From contig NZ_QLME01000002.1 in assembly GCF_003259895.1 (NCBI RefSeq), forward strand, positions 155,489 through 219,488: 64,000 bases of DNA, written 5' to 3'. The notes under the pieces are model-generated. The model searched no databases. It saw only the letters and a list, made by a program, of their open reading frames with translations, and was not told the origin of the DNA. Below, one piece after another: positions 22,931 through 32,398 of the stretch. Source of the stretch: Halanaerobium saccharolyticum (GTDB lineage: Bacteria > Bacillota > Halanaerobiia > Halanaerobiales > Halanaerobiaceae). Position 1 is the stretch's first letter; each line of letters opens with the position of its first letter. A program made the translations under genes and the position numbers.

Positions 22931-24478
22931 ATGAAAAATAAGATTTTAGTTTTATTATTAATTTCTTTATTTATGGTTTCAGTGTTTTCTGGTGTTCAGG
23001 CTCAGGAGACTGAGCAATTTGTAATGGCGATTGAGGATGAGGTAAGCAACCTTGACCCCGGAGAAACAACAATTTCTGTTAATGAGAGAGTAGCTTCCTT
23101 AATTTTTGATGGTCTGGTAGAATATGGAGAGTCAAATAGGATTGTACCTGGAATTGCAAGTGACTGGACAATTTCGGAAGATGAGATGGAATATACATTT
23201 GAATTAAGAGAAGGTGTAATGTTCCACAATGGTCAGGAATTAACTGCTGAAGATGTAGAGTATACCTATCAGCGTATTTTAGATCCCGAATATGGTTCTG
23301 GTTTAAGAGCTAAAATCGAATCTATTGAATCAATAGAAGTAATTGATGATTATACAATTAAGTTTACTTTAAGTGAACCTTATTCACCCTTTATTCTGGG
23401 AATGACCTTTGGTATTCTTCCTAAAGAATACGCTGAAGAAGTTGGAGACGAAGAATTAGGTAGAAATCCTATTGGTGCTGGTCCCTTTAAGTTAGAAGAA
23501 TGGGATGCCGGTAATCAGATAGTTCTATCTGCTTTTGAGGATCACTGGAATAAGGTGCCTAATATTAAAGAATTAGTTATCAGATCAATTCCTGAATCTG
23601 CAACTCAGGCAATGGAACTGCGCAGTGGAGGTATTGATTTTGGTGTAAACCTTGATGTAGGTCAGCTGGATTCATTTACCGACAATCCTGATTATCAGGT
23701 TAAATCAGCTGCTGGTGCAGGTATTAACTTCTTAGGTTTCAATTTTGAGATGGAGCCAACTCAGGAGCGTAAATTTAGAGAAGCTGTAGTGCAGGCAGTA
23801 CCATTTGATCAAATTATTCCTCAAGTTTTTGGTATCTTAGGGGAAAGAGCATATTCAATGCTGCCGCCAACAATCTGGCCGGAAGATCGAGAATATTTAA
23901 GAGAAAATGCAGTTGGTTTTGCTCCCGAAGCAGCAGCTCAAAAGTTTGAAGAATTGAAAACAGATGGGGTAATTCCAGAAGATTATACAGCTCAAATTTA
24001 TGTCTCCAACAGCCGACCTAATCAGGTTAAGACTGCAGAAGCAATGGTTACCGCTTTAAATCAATCAGGTCTTAATGCAGAAGTTCAGGCAATGGAGTTT
24101 GGAACAATGTGGGATATGCTGGGTCGTGGAGAAATCGGTATGTTCTTCTTGCGCTTTGTCTCAGATCCCGATCCTGATTACTGGTTATATAGATTCTTTA
24201 AATCTCCTGAGGAAGGTGGAGCTTTAAATAGAGCTTTTTATTCTGATCAAGAGGTAGATCAGTGGTTAGAAGAAGCAAGATCGATCTCAAACCAGGAGAG
24301 ACGAGAGGAACTATATAATAATGTTTTAAGAAAGGTTTTAATTGAAGATCTTGTATTCCATCCTCTTGCTCATTCAACTCAGATCTATGTAATGCAGGAT
24401 AATGTAAGAGAACTTGAACCTGGTAATTCACTTTTAATTCCCCTGGTTACTCCAACAGCTAATGTTTATAAGGAATAG
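22931..24478 (+). CDS. Peptide ABC transporter substrate-binding protein (SBP family 5)
   Basis: Second Dpp/Opp-type binding protein, 515 residues. The signal peptide (about 1-24, SVFSGVQAQ-ETE) lacks a lipobox cysteine. Family 5 stretches: NLDPGETTISVNERVASLIF, FELREGVMFHNGQELTAEDV, YTYQRILDPEYGSG, and IGAGPFKLEEWD. It is only moderately similar to the protein at 950, so the two importers take different substrates. GAGGAGGAAGG precedes the ATG. A strong hairpin lies between this gene and the permease gene. The substrate is unknown; the gamma-glutamyl hydrolase upstream is a hint. Confidence 0.93.
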   Translation: MKNKILVLLLISLFMVSVFSGVQAQETEQFVMAIEDEVSNLDPGETTISVNERVASLIFDGLVEYGESNRIVPGIASDWTISEDEMEYTFELREGVMFHNGQELTAEDVEYTYQRILDPEYGSGLRAKIESIESIEVIDDYTIKFTLSEPYSPFILGMTFGILPKEYAEEVGDEELGRNPIGAGPFKLEEWDAGNQIVLSAFEDHWNKVPNIKELVIRSIPESATQAMELRSGGIDFGVNLDVGQLDSFTDNPDYQVKSAAGAGINFLGFNFEMEPTQERKFREAVVQAVPFDQIIPQVFGILGERAYSMLPPTIWPEDREYLRENAVGFAPEAAAQKFEELKTDGVIPEDYTAQIYVSNSRPNQVKTAEAMVTALNQSGLNAEVQAMEFGTMWDMLGRGEIGMFFLRFVSDPDPDYWLYRFFKSPEEGGALNRAFYSDQEVDQWLEEARSISNQERREELYNNVLRKVLIEDLVFHPLAHSTQIYVMQDNVRELEPGNSLLIPLVTPTANVYKE

Positions 24479-24539
24479 TTGAGGCGGATTAATTGAGAAA
24501 GTGTTTTACAGATATTAAAAGATAAATTATCTTAAACTA

Positions 24540-24576
24540 CTATGCAGATAGTTCAAACTATCTGCATAGTCTTTTT
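24540..24576 (+). terminator. Intercistronic hairpin after the second peptide-binding protein gene
   Basis: CTATGCAGATAGTT (24540-24553) and AACTATCTGCATAG (24556-24569) are perfectly complementary, followed by TCTTTTTAG. It looks like a full intrinsic terminator but lies within the operon, so only part of the transcripts should reach the permease genes. Confidence 0.8.
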
Positions 24577-24593
24577 AGAAAGAGGTGAACAAG

Positions 24594-25532
24594 TTGTTTG
24601 CTTATATAATTAAAAGATTGCTCTGGTTAATCCCGGTTGTGATCGGTGTTTCATTAATTTTATTTGGAATTATGCAGCTGGTACCTGGTAATCCAGCAGC
24701 TATCATGCTGGGAACAAATGCAACTCCGGCAGCCATAGAAGCTTTAAATGAAAAATTTGGTTTTAATGAACCTTTTCATGTCAGATATTTTTTAATGCTT
24801 AAAAATTTTATAACAGGGGAACTTGATTCAATTTATTATGGGGATCAAGTAATAAATATCATTGGCAGGAGAATGACTGCTACAATTGAACTAGGATTAC
24901 TTTCACTGGTCATTGCAGTGTTAGTGGCAATCCCGACAGGGGTAATTGCTGCGGTGAAAAAGAATTCTTTATTTGATCTTTTAAGTATGTTTATTGCTAC
25001 TATTGGTATTTCAGTTCCGGCCTTTTTTACAGGTATTATTTTTATTTACTTATTTTCAGTTTATTTTCCGTTTTTCCCTTCTTCGGGCTATGGAGGACGG
25101 ATCTGGACTTTAAGTGGTCTGAGGCATTTGATTCTACCAGCTTTCGCTTTAAGTACAGTAATGATTGCCTCTACCAGCCGGATAACCAGATCTTCGATGC
25201 TTGATATAATGAAAGAAGACTATCTGGTCACAGCACGTTCCAAGGGAGTTGCTGAAAATGTTATTATCTTAAAACATGCCTTTCGCAATGCTCTGATTCC
25301 GATCATTACCAATATTGGTAATCAGCTGGCTATGATGTTTGGAGGAGCAATTTTAATCGAATCAGTTTTTGCCTGGCCGGGTGTAGGAAGGCTGGCAGTT
25401 AGTGCTGTTGAAGCCAGGGATCAGCCGTTAGTTTTTGGCTCAATTTTAATCCTGTCGATTCTATTTGTTCTGGTCAATCTGCTGGTTGATATTATTTATG
25501 TTTTTATTAATCCAAGGATCAGCTATAAATAG
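24594..25532 (+). CDS. Peptide ABC transporter permease (DppB family)
   Basis: First membrane subunit of the second peptide importer, 312 residues. I chose TTG 24594 because AGAGGTG (24581-24587) sits six bases before it and the protein then begins LFAYIIKRLLWLIPVVIGVS, the usual DppB opening; the in-frame GTG at 24585 is part of that ribosome binding site. The EAA loop is YLVTARSKGVAENVIILKHAFRNALIP. It is followed after 22 bases by the DppC-type gene. No ATPase genes follow. Confidence 0.92.
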   Translation: MFAYIIKRLLWLIPVVIGVSLILFGIMQLVPGNPAAIMLGTNATPAAIEALNEKFGFNEPFHVRYFLMLKNFITGELDSIYYGDQVINIIGRRMTATIELGLLSLVIAVLVAIPTGVIAAVKKNSLFDLLSMFIATIGISVPAFFTGIIFIYLFSVYFPFFPSSGYGGRIWTLSGLRHLILPAFALSTVMIASTSRITRSSMLDIMKEDYLVTARSKGVAENVIILKHAFRNALIPIITNIGNQLAMMFGGAILIESVFAWPGVGRLAVSAVEARDQPLVFGSILILSILFVLVNLLVDIIYVFINPRISYK

Positions 25533-25554
25533 CAGTGAAATGAGGTGTTGAAAT

Positions 25555-26586
25555 TTGAAAAAGAAAATTATTTTAATTATACTATTATTAATCCAAATAT
25601 ATATCAGTTTTCAAAACTGGGTGCTAGAGGAAAAAGTCTGGAGCAGTCTGGAATACAAATTTGCTACAGTTTTTTCTGCAATGTTAATTGTTTTCCTTTT
25701 GTTATTGTTATTTAAAGACAATATTTTTCTTAAATTTAAGGAAAATGCTCTTTATGCAAAAATGTTTAAAGAATTTAATAAGGGTTATGGAGGTAAAATT
25801 GCAGTTTTTATGCTGGCCTTGATTTTTTATGCGGCTTTTATGGCACCATTTATTGCCCCATATTCTCCGACTGAAATAGATTATGCTAATATGACCTATT
25901 CAGCACCTTCATTAGAGCACTGGTTTGGCACAGATGATTTTGGCAGAGATATGTTTTCGCGAGTTCTTTATGGGGCCAGAATTGCTCTGGGAGTTGGTTT
26001 TTCTGCTGTTTTAGTAAATGCCAGTCTTGGTGTCAGCCTGGGTTTAATTGCCGGTTATTATGGAGGCAAAGCAGATATGTTAATTATGCGGCTGGTAGAA
26101 ATATGGAACTCAATTCCCTTTATTTTGCTGGCTTTAGCTATTATTTCAGCTCTGGGAACAGGAATTTTTAACATCATAATTGCTGTTGGGGTGACCGGTT
26201 TAATTAATTTTTCCCGCTTAACTCGTTCCATAGTTTTTCAAATTAAGGAAAAAGAATATGTAGCTTCAGCTAAGGCTCTGGGAGCAAGTGACCTCAGGAT
26301 TTTATATAATCATATCTTACCAAATTCAATTTCATCATTAATAGTACTGGGAACTTTAAGAATTGGGATTTCCATTCTGGTTGTTGCTGGGTTGAGTTTT
26401 TTAGGACTCGGGATTCAGCCGCCAACTGCCGCCTGGGGAACCATGCTAAATCGAGGTCAGGAATATTTAATCCAGGCACCCTGGATGTCAATTTTTCCGG
26501 GGCTGGCAATTATTATTACAGTCTTGAGTTTTAACCTCCTCGGTGATGCCTTAAGAGATGCCCTTGATCCCAGACAGCTGGACTAA
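25555..26586 (+). CDS. Peptide ABC transporter permease (DppC family) with N-terminal extension
   Basis: Second membrane subunit, 343 residues. The core (from about residue 80) has the DppC pattern: FIAPYSPTEIDYANM, HWFGTDDFGRDMFSRVLYG, and the EAA loop EYVASAKALGASDLRILYNHI. Before it lies an unusual 75-residue extension with two predicted membrane segments (IILIILLLIQIYISF and VFSAMLIVFLLLLLF), which standard DppC proteins do not have. The start TTG 25555 follows GAGGTG at 25542-25547. Last gene of the operon; a small GC-rich palindrome region follows, but no clear terminator. Confidence 0.9.
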   Translation: MKKKIILIILLLIQIYISFQNWVLEEKVWSSLEYKFATVFSAMLIVFLLLLLFKDNIFLKFKENALYAKMFKEFNKGYGGKIAVFMLALIFYAAFMAPFIAPYSPTEIDYANMTYSAPSLEHWFGTDDFGRDMFSRVLYGARIALGVGFSAVLVNASLGVSLGLIAGYYGGKADMLIMRLVEIWNSIPFILLALAIISALGTGIFNIIIAVGVTGLINFSRLTRSIVFQIKEKEYVASAKALGASDLRILYNHILPNSISSLIVLGTLRIGISILVVAGLSFLGLGIQPPTAAWGTMLNRGQEYLIQAPWMSIFPGLAIIITVLSFNLLGDALRDALDPRQLD

Positions 26587-26658
26587 CGTGCCCCTACCGT
26601 TTACGGAACCAATTTTTTCCAGAAAATGATTTGACTTTTAAAGGAGTAGATCGAATTT

Positions 26659-27387
26659 ATGCAGCAGAGAGAAGAAAAGATAGTTAATAAGAAAAAGTTG
26701 ACTGCAAGGTTAAATGATCCAAGTTTAAAAAGTGGAGTCAAAGATGCCCTGCCAATCATTTTGGGATATCTGCCGATTGGTATTGCTTATGGAATGCTGG
26801 CGGTAAATAAAGGGTTAACTCCCCTGCAGACTACAGCTATGTCAATTTTTGTATTTGCAGGTTCTGCCCAGCTGGTTTCAATTGAAATGATAGCTGCCGG
26901 GGCCGCGGTGGCCGCCATAGTTGTCATGACATTTCTGGTAAATTTACGCCATCTTTTGTTATCAGCTTCTTTAAGCCTTCATTTAAGAAATCTGCCACTT
27001 TATTATTATCCATTTTTAGGTTTTTTAATAACTGATGAGTCTTTTGCGGTTGCCATGAGTAAAATAGAGAGCCAGAAGAATAAGCAGCGATATTTTCTCG
27101 GCCTGGGTTTTACAGCTTATCTGGGCTGGGTGTTTAGCTCTGCTGTAGGGGCTTTTTTAACTGAATTTATTGATTTGGGTAGTGGAGGAGCACTTGATTT
27201 TGTTTTGCCGGCAATGTTTGTAGTTCTGCTGGTTATGCAGATCAGTTCCCGAAGTGAAATAATTGTTGCCGTTTTTTCCGCCTTTGCATCACTTTTCTTT
27301 GCTCTGACGATTAATGGCAGCTGGAATATCATTCTGGCTACAGTCCTGGCTGCTTTTTTAGGGGTGTATATCGATGGAAATAGTTAA
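26659..27387 (+). CDS. azlC: AzlC family branched-chain amino acid exporter, large subunit
   Basis: Membrane protein of 242 residues that with AzlD exports branched-chain amino acids or analogues. The AzlC signature is at residues about 30-60: ALPIILGYLPIGIAYGMLAV, then SIFVFAGSAQLVSIEMIAAG and FLVNLRHLLLSASLS. AAGGAG at 26641-26646 is rather far (12 bases) from the ATG. The last 14 bases overlap azlD, so the two subunits are translationally coupled. Confidence 0.92.
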   Translation: MQQREEKIVNKKKLTARLNDPSLKSGVKDALPIILGYLPIGIAYGMLAVNKGLTPLQTTAMSIFVFAGSAQLVSIEMIAAGAAVAAIVVMTFLVNLRHLLLSASLSLHLRNLPLYYYPFLGFLITDESFAVAMSKIESQKNKQRYFLGLGFTAYLGWVFSSAVGAFLTEFIDLGSGGALDFVLPAMFVVLLVMQISSRSEIIVAVFSAFASLFFALTINGSWNIILATVLAAFLGVYIDGNS

Positions 27388-27697
27388 GTTTATGCTGATG
27401 ATTGTCGGGATGGTGATAGTAACCTTCATTCCCAGAGTACTGCCTCTGGCTCTGCTGGGTAAAAAAGAGCTGCCCGAAAAGGTTGTGCTCTGGCTGAGCT
27501 TTATTCCTGCGGCTGTACTGGCAGCCTTACTGGCGCCATCAATACTGCTTAAAAATGGAAGTCTTTATTTAAGTCTGGAAAATACTTCTCTAATTGCTTT
27601 TTTCCCGACGCTGCTGGTTGCATATAAGACAAAGAGCATATTTTATACTGTGAGTGGAGGCTTAATTTTCTATTTGTTAATATCATTTTTATTTTAA
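27374..27697 (+). CDS. azlD: AzlD family branched-chain amino acid exporter, small subunit
   Basis: A 107-residue protein with four predicted membrane segments, the usual partner of AzlC. Typical features are VTFIPRVLPLALLGKKELPE near residue 20 and WLSFIPAAVLAALLAPSILL. The start overlaps the azlC end by 14 bases. An AT-rich imperfect hairpin (27707-27734) follows but has no T-run, so termination is uncertain. Confidence 0.92.
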   Translation: MEIVKFMLMIVGMVIVTFIPRVLPLALLGKKELPEKVVLWLSFIPAAVLAALLAPSILLKNGSLYLSLENTSLIAFFPTLLVAYKTKSIFYTVSGGLIFYLLISFLF

Positions 27698-27847
27698 ATT
27701 ATCTTATATTACCAATCAAGATTGGATAATATCAGGCAGCTATAGCTAATGATTTATTGTGGATTTCATTTTAGTTCATTTACTTAGTCTCTGTTTTTTT
27801 TAAAAAAGAACATAAAACAATAGAATTCAAATTGGGGGAATTTAAAA

Positions 27848-28885
27848 ATGGAAATTAAAGTTGATTTATTTAGTGATACGGGGACAAAGCCTTCTCAGGA
27901 TATGAGAAGATTTATGGCTGAGGCAGAGGTCGGGGATGAGCAGCTGGGGGAAGATCCAAGTGTTAATCGTCTCTGCCGGATGACTGCAGAGATGCTGGGC
28001 AAAGATGATGCAATTTATTTACCTTCTGGCTTAATGGCAAATCAAATATCTTTTGCTGTCCATACGGATCAGGGAGATGAAATAATAATGGATCAGACAG
28101 CACATCCCATCCACTATGAGAGTGCTGCTCTGGCTGTTATTTCTGGAGCTTCAATTAGGCCGCTGGCTGGTGAGGGTGGAATTTTTACTGCCGAACAGGT
28201 TGAAAGCGCAATTAGAGAGAAGGATTATCACAGTCCCCAGACAAAAGTTATTTCTATTGAACAGACAACCAATTTAGGTGGAGGTCGAATCTGGCCCCTG
28301 CAGAGAATTAAAGAAATAGCAGAAGTTGCGGTAGAAAATGAGCTAAAAATGCATATGGACGGTGCCCGGATGTTAAATGCTGCCGTTGAGGCAGAAGTTG
28401 ATCCGGCAGAATACGGACAGTATTTTGATTCGATCTGGATTGACTTAAGTAAGGGCCTGGGAGCTCCGGTTGGTTCAGTTCTGGCTGGTTCAGCAGAATT
28501 TATAGAAAAAGCTCGTTTCTGGAAACAGAGATTGGGTGGAGCCATGAGGCAGGCAGGAATTATTGCAGCTGGTGGTATTTTTGCCTTAGAGCACAATGTT
28601 GCCCGTCTAAAAGAAGATCACAAACATGCTAAAATGCTGGCAGAAACTATTGCTGATCAGGAAGGTTTAGAAATTAATCCCGATACTGTAGAAACTAATA
28701 TAGTTCTCTTTTCTGTAGCAGAGGGAAAGACAGACTTATTTGCAGATGAACTGCTGAAAAAAGGAATTAGAGTTAGCAGACTGGAAGGTAAACTGCGTGC
28801 TGTTACTCACTTAGATTTAAGTTTAGAAGATATTCGCTATGCTGTAAAACATATAGAAAAGACAGCTCAAGAAATTTTTGCTTAA
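27848..28885 (+). CDS. Threonine aldolase family protein (PLP enzyme)
   Basis: Predicted low-specificity threonine aldolase, cleaving threonine or related beta-hydroxy amino acids to glycine and an aldehyde. The 345-residue fold-type I enzyme begins VDLFSDTGTKPSQDMRRFMA, has the YLPSGLMANQI substrate loop, HMDGARMLNAA, and the PLP lysine in WIDLSKGLGAPVGSVLAG (near residue 201). GGGGGA before the ATG is the ribosome binding site. It stands alone; neighbours give no pathway context. Confidence 0.9.
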   Translation: MEIKVDLFSDTGTKPSQDMRRFMAEAEVGDEQLGEDPSVNRLCRMTAEMLGKDDAIYLPSGLMANQISFAVHTDQGDEIIMDQTAHPIHYESAALAVISGASIRPLAGEGGIFTAEQVESAIREKDYHSPQTKVISIEQTTNLGGGRIWPLQRIKEIAEVAVENELKMHMDGARMLNAAVEAEVDPAEYGQYFDSIWIDLSKGLGAPVGSVLAGSAEFIEKARFWKQRLGGAMRQAGIIAAGGIFALEHNVARLKEDHKHAKMLAETIADQEGLEINPDTVETNIVLFSVAEGKTDLFADELLKKGIRVSRLEGKLRAVTHLDLSLEDIRYAVKHIEKTAQEIFA

Positions 28886-29004
28886 ATTAAATTATAAAAT
28901 AGGAAGGATTTTAGTACTCTGTCAAGAATATTTTAATATAAGCTAATTAATTAATTTATCAATAAACTTAACTTTATTAAATTTAAAAGAGGAGAGTGAG
29001 TCCA

Positions 29005-29658
29005 ATGGAACAGGTGTATGAAAAAAAGCGTGAACAGCTTCTTAGTGATCTCAGTGATATGAGTGAAGTTGCAGAGGAAATGCTGCAGAATGTAATTAAA
29101 GCAATGGATGATTTGAATGTTGAGAAAGCTCACGAGATTATTGAAAGAGATGATGTGCTGGATAACTATTTAATTACTATAGAAGAGGAAGTTTCGCGCT
29201 TGTTAACCCTGGATCAACCCCTGGCAGCTGATACCTGGTTTAGTATTGCAATGATTAAAATTGCAAATGACTTAGAAAGAATAGGAGATCAGGCAACTAA
29301 CATAGCTGAGATTTTACTTGAATTAAAACATGATGGAATTATGAAACCCTTAGTTATGATTCCAGAACTCGCTGATATTGTCACTGATATGCTGGATGTA
29401 GTATTAGAGTCATTTTCTACCAAAAATTCGGATCTTGCAGAAGCAGCCTGCCGAATGGACGAGAAAGCAGATAATCTTTATGAAGATATTTATTCCAAAG
29501 CTATTAAAATCATTAGCCAGAAAGAAGATAAGGAAAAAGTAAAGCAGATAGTTCAACACATCAATTTAGCTAAAGCATTAGAGCGGGTAGGAGATCACGC
29601 AACTAATATTGGTGAAGAAACTATCTTTATTGTAACCGGTAAAAGAGTTAAGTATTAA
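29005..29658 (+). CDS. phoU: PhoU family protein
   Basis: Regulator of phosphate uptake and signalling, 217 residues forming two similar three-helix bundles. Each bundle carries the PhoU pattern: ERDDVLDNYLITIEEEV with ISIAMIKIANDLERIGDQATNIAE in the first, and RMDEKADNLYEDIY with LAKALERVGDHATNIGEE in the second; the acidic residues bind metal clusters. Start ATG 29005 follows AGGAG; the in-frame GTG at 28996 is within the ribosome binding site. No pst transporter genes are adjacent, so it is an isolated phoU. Confidence 0.93.
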   Translation: MEQVYEKKREQLLSDLSDMSEVAEEMLQNVIKAMDDLNVEKAHEIIERDDVLDNYLITIEEEVSRLLTLDQPLAADTWFSIAMIKIANDLERIGDQATNIAEILLELKHDGIMKPLVMIPELADIVTDMLDVVLESFSTKNSDLAEAACRMDEKADNLYEDIYSKAIKIISQKEDKEKVKQIVQHINLAKALERVGDHATNIGEETIFIVTGKRVKY

Positions 29659-29730
29659 AAATATAATTTGATTTTAAGTATCGAGCCTCAAAATAATTGA
29701 AAATATTTTTGAAATCCAGTATAAATTAAG

Positions 29731-29761
29731 AAAACGGCCTATTTGAATAGGCCGTTTTTTT
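29731..29761. terminator. Bidirectional terminator between phoU and the AbgT gene
   Basis: AAAACGGCCTA-TTTGAA-TAGGCCGTTTT is an 11-bp perfect hairpin with T-runs on both strands. It serves the convergent phoU (plus) and AbgT (minus) genes. Confidence 0.93.
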
Positions 29762-29796
29762 ATGCATAAATCTATTTATTAAATTTAAAGTCAGCA

Positions 29797-31320
29797 TTAG
29801 TAAAATAAAACTCCACCCGGTCCAATAGGTAAATTGAAGATAAACCAGATAACTAGTAAAATAGTCCAGCCGATCATAAAGGCAATTGAATAGGGAACCA
29901 TCGTAGATATTAAAGTGCCGATTCCTATATCTTCATCATATTTTTTGGCAAAAGCGATAATGATTGCAAAATAGGGCATTAAAGGTGTAATGATATTTGT
30001 TGTAGAATCACCTATCCTGTAAGCCATCTGAGCAAATTCGGGTGAATAACCAAGCTGCATTAACATTGGTACAAATACCGGGGCCATGATTGCCCATTTA
30101 GCAGAGGCACTACCAATAAAGAGATTAATAAATCCAGCCACTACAATAAATAGGATAATTAATGGTAAACCGGTAAAATTAATTGACTGCAGAAATTCTG
30201 CCCCACCAATTGCCAGAATAGTTCCCAGCTTTGACCAGTTAAAGTAGGCTACAAACTGACCGGCTGCAAAAGCAAGAGTAATATATCCTCCCATTCCGGC
30301 CATGGTTGAATCTAAATACTGAGCAATATCATCACTATTTTTAATTGAACCGGTCTTTTTACCATAAGCCAGACCGGGAACAAAAAAGAAGATAGCAATT
30401 AAGGGTACCATACCGCCAACAAAGGGAGTTCCACCCATAATCAAATTACCTGCATCACTTCGCAAAATTCCATTTTGAGGAACAGTCATTAATAAAATAA
30501 CTGCCAGAGTAACTCCCAGCCAGATCAAGGCTGATTTAATTCCGGCATTTTCTTCAGCCGTAATTTCTTCCAATTCTTCTTCGTGTTCACCTTCATATTC
30601 TCCAAAGCGGGGAGCAATAATTTTTTCAGTTACCCAGGTACCAATTATTGTAACTAAAAAGGTTGAAGCCACCATAAAATAATAATTTACTGTTGGTGGA
30701 ATTGTATAACCTGAGTCAATAAGTTGAGCTGCTTCCTGAGAAAGTCCGGCCAGCAGTGGATCCAGAGTTGAAAGAAGTAAATTGGCACTAAAACCTCCAG
30801 AAACCCCGGCAAAAGCAGCAGCCAGACCAACAAGTGGATGCCTGCCTTTGGCAGCAAAGATTACCGCACCTAAAGGCACCAGTACAACATAACCAGCATC
30901 AGAAGCTATATTTGACATGATACCTGCAAAGATTACAACAGCTGTAATGTATTTATCTGGTGCACTCAAAACTGTTTTTTTCAGAACAGCAGAAATTAAA
31001 CCTGACTTTTCTGCGATTCCAACACCTAACATTGCTACCAGTACTACACCCAGTGGAGCAAAACCGGTAAAATTACTAACTGCTTCAGTGAAAATCCTGC
31101 GGATACCAGATTTAGATAATAGGTTGACAGCTCTAATCGTTTCTCCTGTACCCGGATGGGTTACAGCTATTTCGAATAAACTGATAATCCAGGATAAGAT
31201 TAATACAAATGCAGATAAAATAAAGAATAATATAACTGGATGTGGCAGTTTATTTCCTGTTCTTTCGATTCGATTTAAAAATCGATCGGTTAAACTAAGA
31301 TTTTCTTTGTTATTTAACAT
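29797..31320 (-). CDS. AbgT family transporter (p-aminobenzoyl-glutamate transporter type)
   Basis: Inner-membrane transporter of 507 residues with about twelve membrane segments. AbgT family members import p-aminobenzoyl-glutamate or export sulfonamide-like compounds. Signature stretches are RTGNKLPHPVILFFILSAFV at the N-terminus, ASDAGYVVLVPLGAVIF, GGFSANLLLSTLDPLLAGLS and IGSASAKWAIMAPVFVPML, ending with YRIGDSTTNIITPLMPYF. The P1 peptidase gene lies upstream on the same strand with a 163-base gap, suggesting that amide-linked substrates are transported and hydrolysed. GGAGGA on the minus strand precedes the ATG. Confidence 0.92.
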   Translation of the reverse strand: MLNNKENLSLTDRFLNRIERTGNKLPHPVILFFILSAFVLILSWIISLFEIAVTHPGTGETIRAVNLLSKSGIRRIFTEAVSNFTGFAPLGVVLVAMLGVGIAEKSGLISAVLKKTVLSAPDKYITAVVIFAGIMSNIASDAGYVVLVPLGAVIFAAKGRHPLVGLAAAFAGVSGGFSANLLLSTLDPLLAGLSQEAAQLIDSGYTIPPTVNYYFMVASTFLVTIIGTWVTEKIIAPRFGEYEGEHEEELEEITAEENAGIKSALIWLGVTLAVILLMTVPQNGILRSDAGNLIMGGTPFVGGMVPLIAIFFFVPGLAYGKKTGSIKNSDDIAQYLDSTMAGMGGYITLAFAAGQFVAYFNWSKLGTILAIGGAEFLQSINFTGLPLIILFIVVAGFINLFIGSASAKWAIMAPVFVPMLMQLGYSPEFAQMAYRIGDSTTNIITPLMPYFAIIIAFAKKYDEDIGIGTLISTMVPYSIAFMIGWTILLVIWFIFNLPIGPGGVLFY

Positions 31321-31483
31321 AATTTCCTCCTCTATTTTCTGATTCTAAATCGTGAAAATTTAACACTTTAAGTAAATAAAGTGGGCAGATTTTTAAGCCA
31401 CATTTTATAGTATATTAAATTTCTCAACTTATTTCAAATTTTTAAAACGATTTAGCAGCTGTCAGGTTATGATGAAGAAAAAA

Positions 31484-32398
31484 TTAGTTTTTTAAAGCAG
31501 AATTTAAAATTGCTTCTTTAACTACTCGCGCAGCTAGAACGCCCACCTGGTTAATGTCAGCCTGAACCTGACTGGAGGCTAAAGTAAAAACACTGTCTCC
31601 ATCTAAAAGTGTGTGCACAGGATAAATTGTGCGGCTCAGTCCGCTGTGAGCCATCATTGAAACCCGATTTGCTTCTGATTTATTTAAAACAGCATTAGTT
31701 GCTACCACAATTAAAGTTGTATTTTGTCGTAAAAAGCCAAGATTTATTTCCGGCTGCTTAATGATAGTTTCCTCAGTATTAACAAAATTACCCTCCTGAT
31801 CCCGAGCTCCAGCAATAATTTTACCACTCTCAGGGTCTTTAAGATCACCAAAAGCGTTGACTACTGCCAGAGCTGAAACGATAAGCTCACCACTTTTGCG
31901 GGCAGCATGACCGAGTCCTGTCTTACTTGCATTTTCTATTCCCATCAGTTTTCCACAGGTGGATCCTGCTGCTGCACCGATACTTTCGGCTGTTTGAGCA
32001 GAGCTGCTGGCATTTTGACAGGCCTGATAGGCCATTTTTTGATCGGGAGAGTCATTACTTTTGTATTCTAGATCATAAATGACAGCTGCCGGGACAATGG
32101 GTACAACTCCACCTCCGGTTTGAAAACCGATATTTTTTTCTTTTAAATACTGCATAACTCCTCCTGCAGCATCAAGCCCATAGGCACTGCCTCCGGTTAA
32201 AAAGACAGCATTAGCTTTATCAACTGCAGCCCGGCTGTCAGTTAGAGCAAATTCTCTGCTTCCAGGTGCTCCACCACGGACATCTGCTCCAATTGTAAAA
32301 TTTGCTTCAGCTAAAACCACTGTACAGCCTGTGCCTGCTTTCTGATCATCGGCATGACCAAGTTTTATTCCTTCAACAGCTGTTAAATCAGTATTCAT
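31484..32398 (-). CDS. P1 family peptidase (DmpA/NylC type, MEROPS S58)
   Basis: Self-processing N-terminal-nucleophile hydrolase of 304 residues, family of aminopeptidase DmpA, beta-aminopeptidases and nylon-oligomer hydrolase NylC. The N-terminus (LTAVEGIKLGHADDQKAGTG) and LTGGSAYGLDAAGGVMQYL are family marks. The expected autocleavage site is the Asn-Thr pair in QNTTLIVVATNAVLNK; the new N-terminal Thr would be the nucleophile. It is transcribed ahead of the AbgT transporter. A cytoplasmic enzyme without signal peptide; the natural substrate is unknown. Confidence 0.9.
   Translation of the reverse strand: MNTDLTAVEGIKLGHADDQKAGTGCTVVLAEANFTIGADVRGGAPGSREFALTDSRAAVDKANAVFLTGGSAYGLDAAGGVMQYLKEKNIGFQTGGGVVPIVPAAVIYDLEYKSNDSPDQKMAYQACQNASSSAQTAESIGAAAGSTCGKLMGIENASKTGLGHAARKSGELIVSALAVVNAFGDLKDPESGKIIAGARDQEGNFVNTEETIIKQPEINLGFLRQNTTLIVVATNAVLNKSEANRVSMMAHSGLSRTIYPVHTLLDGDSVFTLASSQVQADINQVGVLAARVVKEAILNSALKN

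Noticed and set aside
26587-26658. Terminator between the second peptide operon and azlC
   Set aside because: Only a very short ACCGT/ACGG stem without a T-run right after it; too weak to call.
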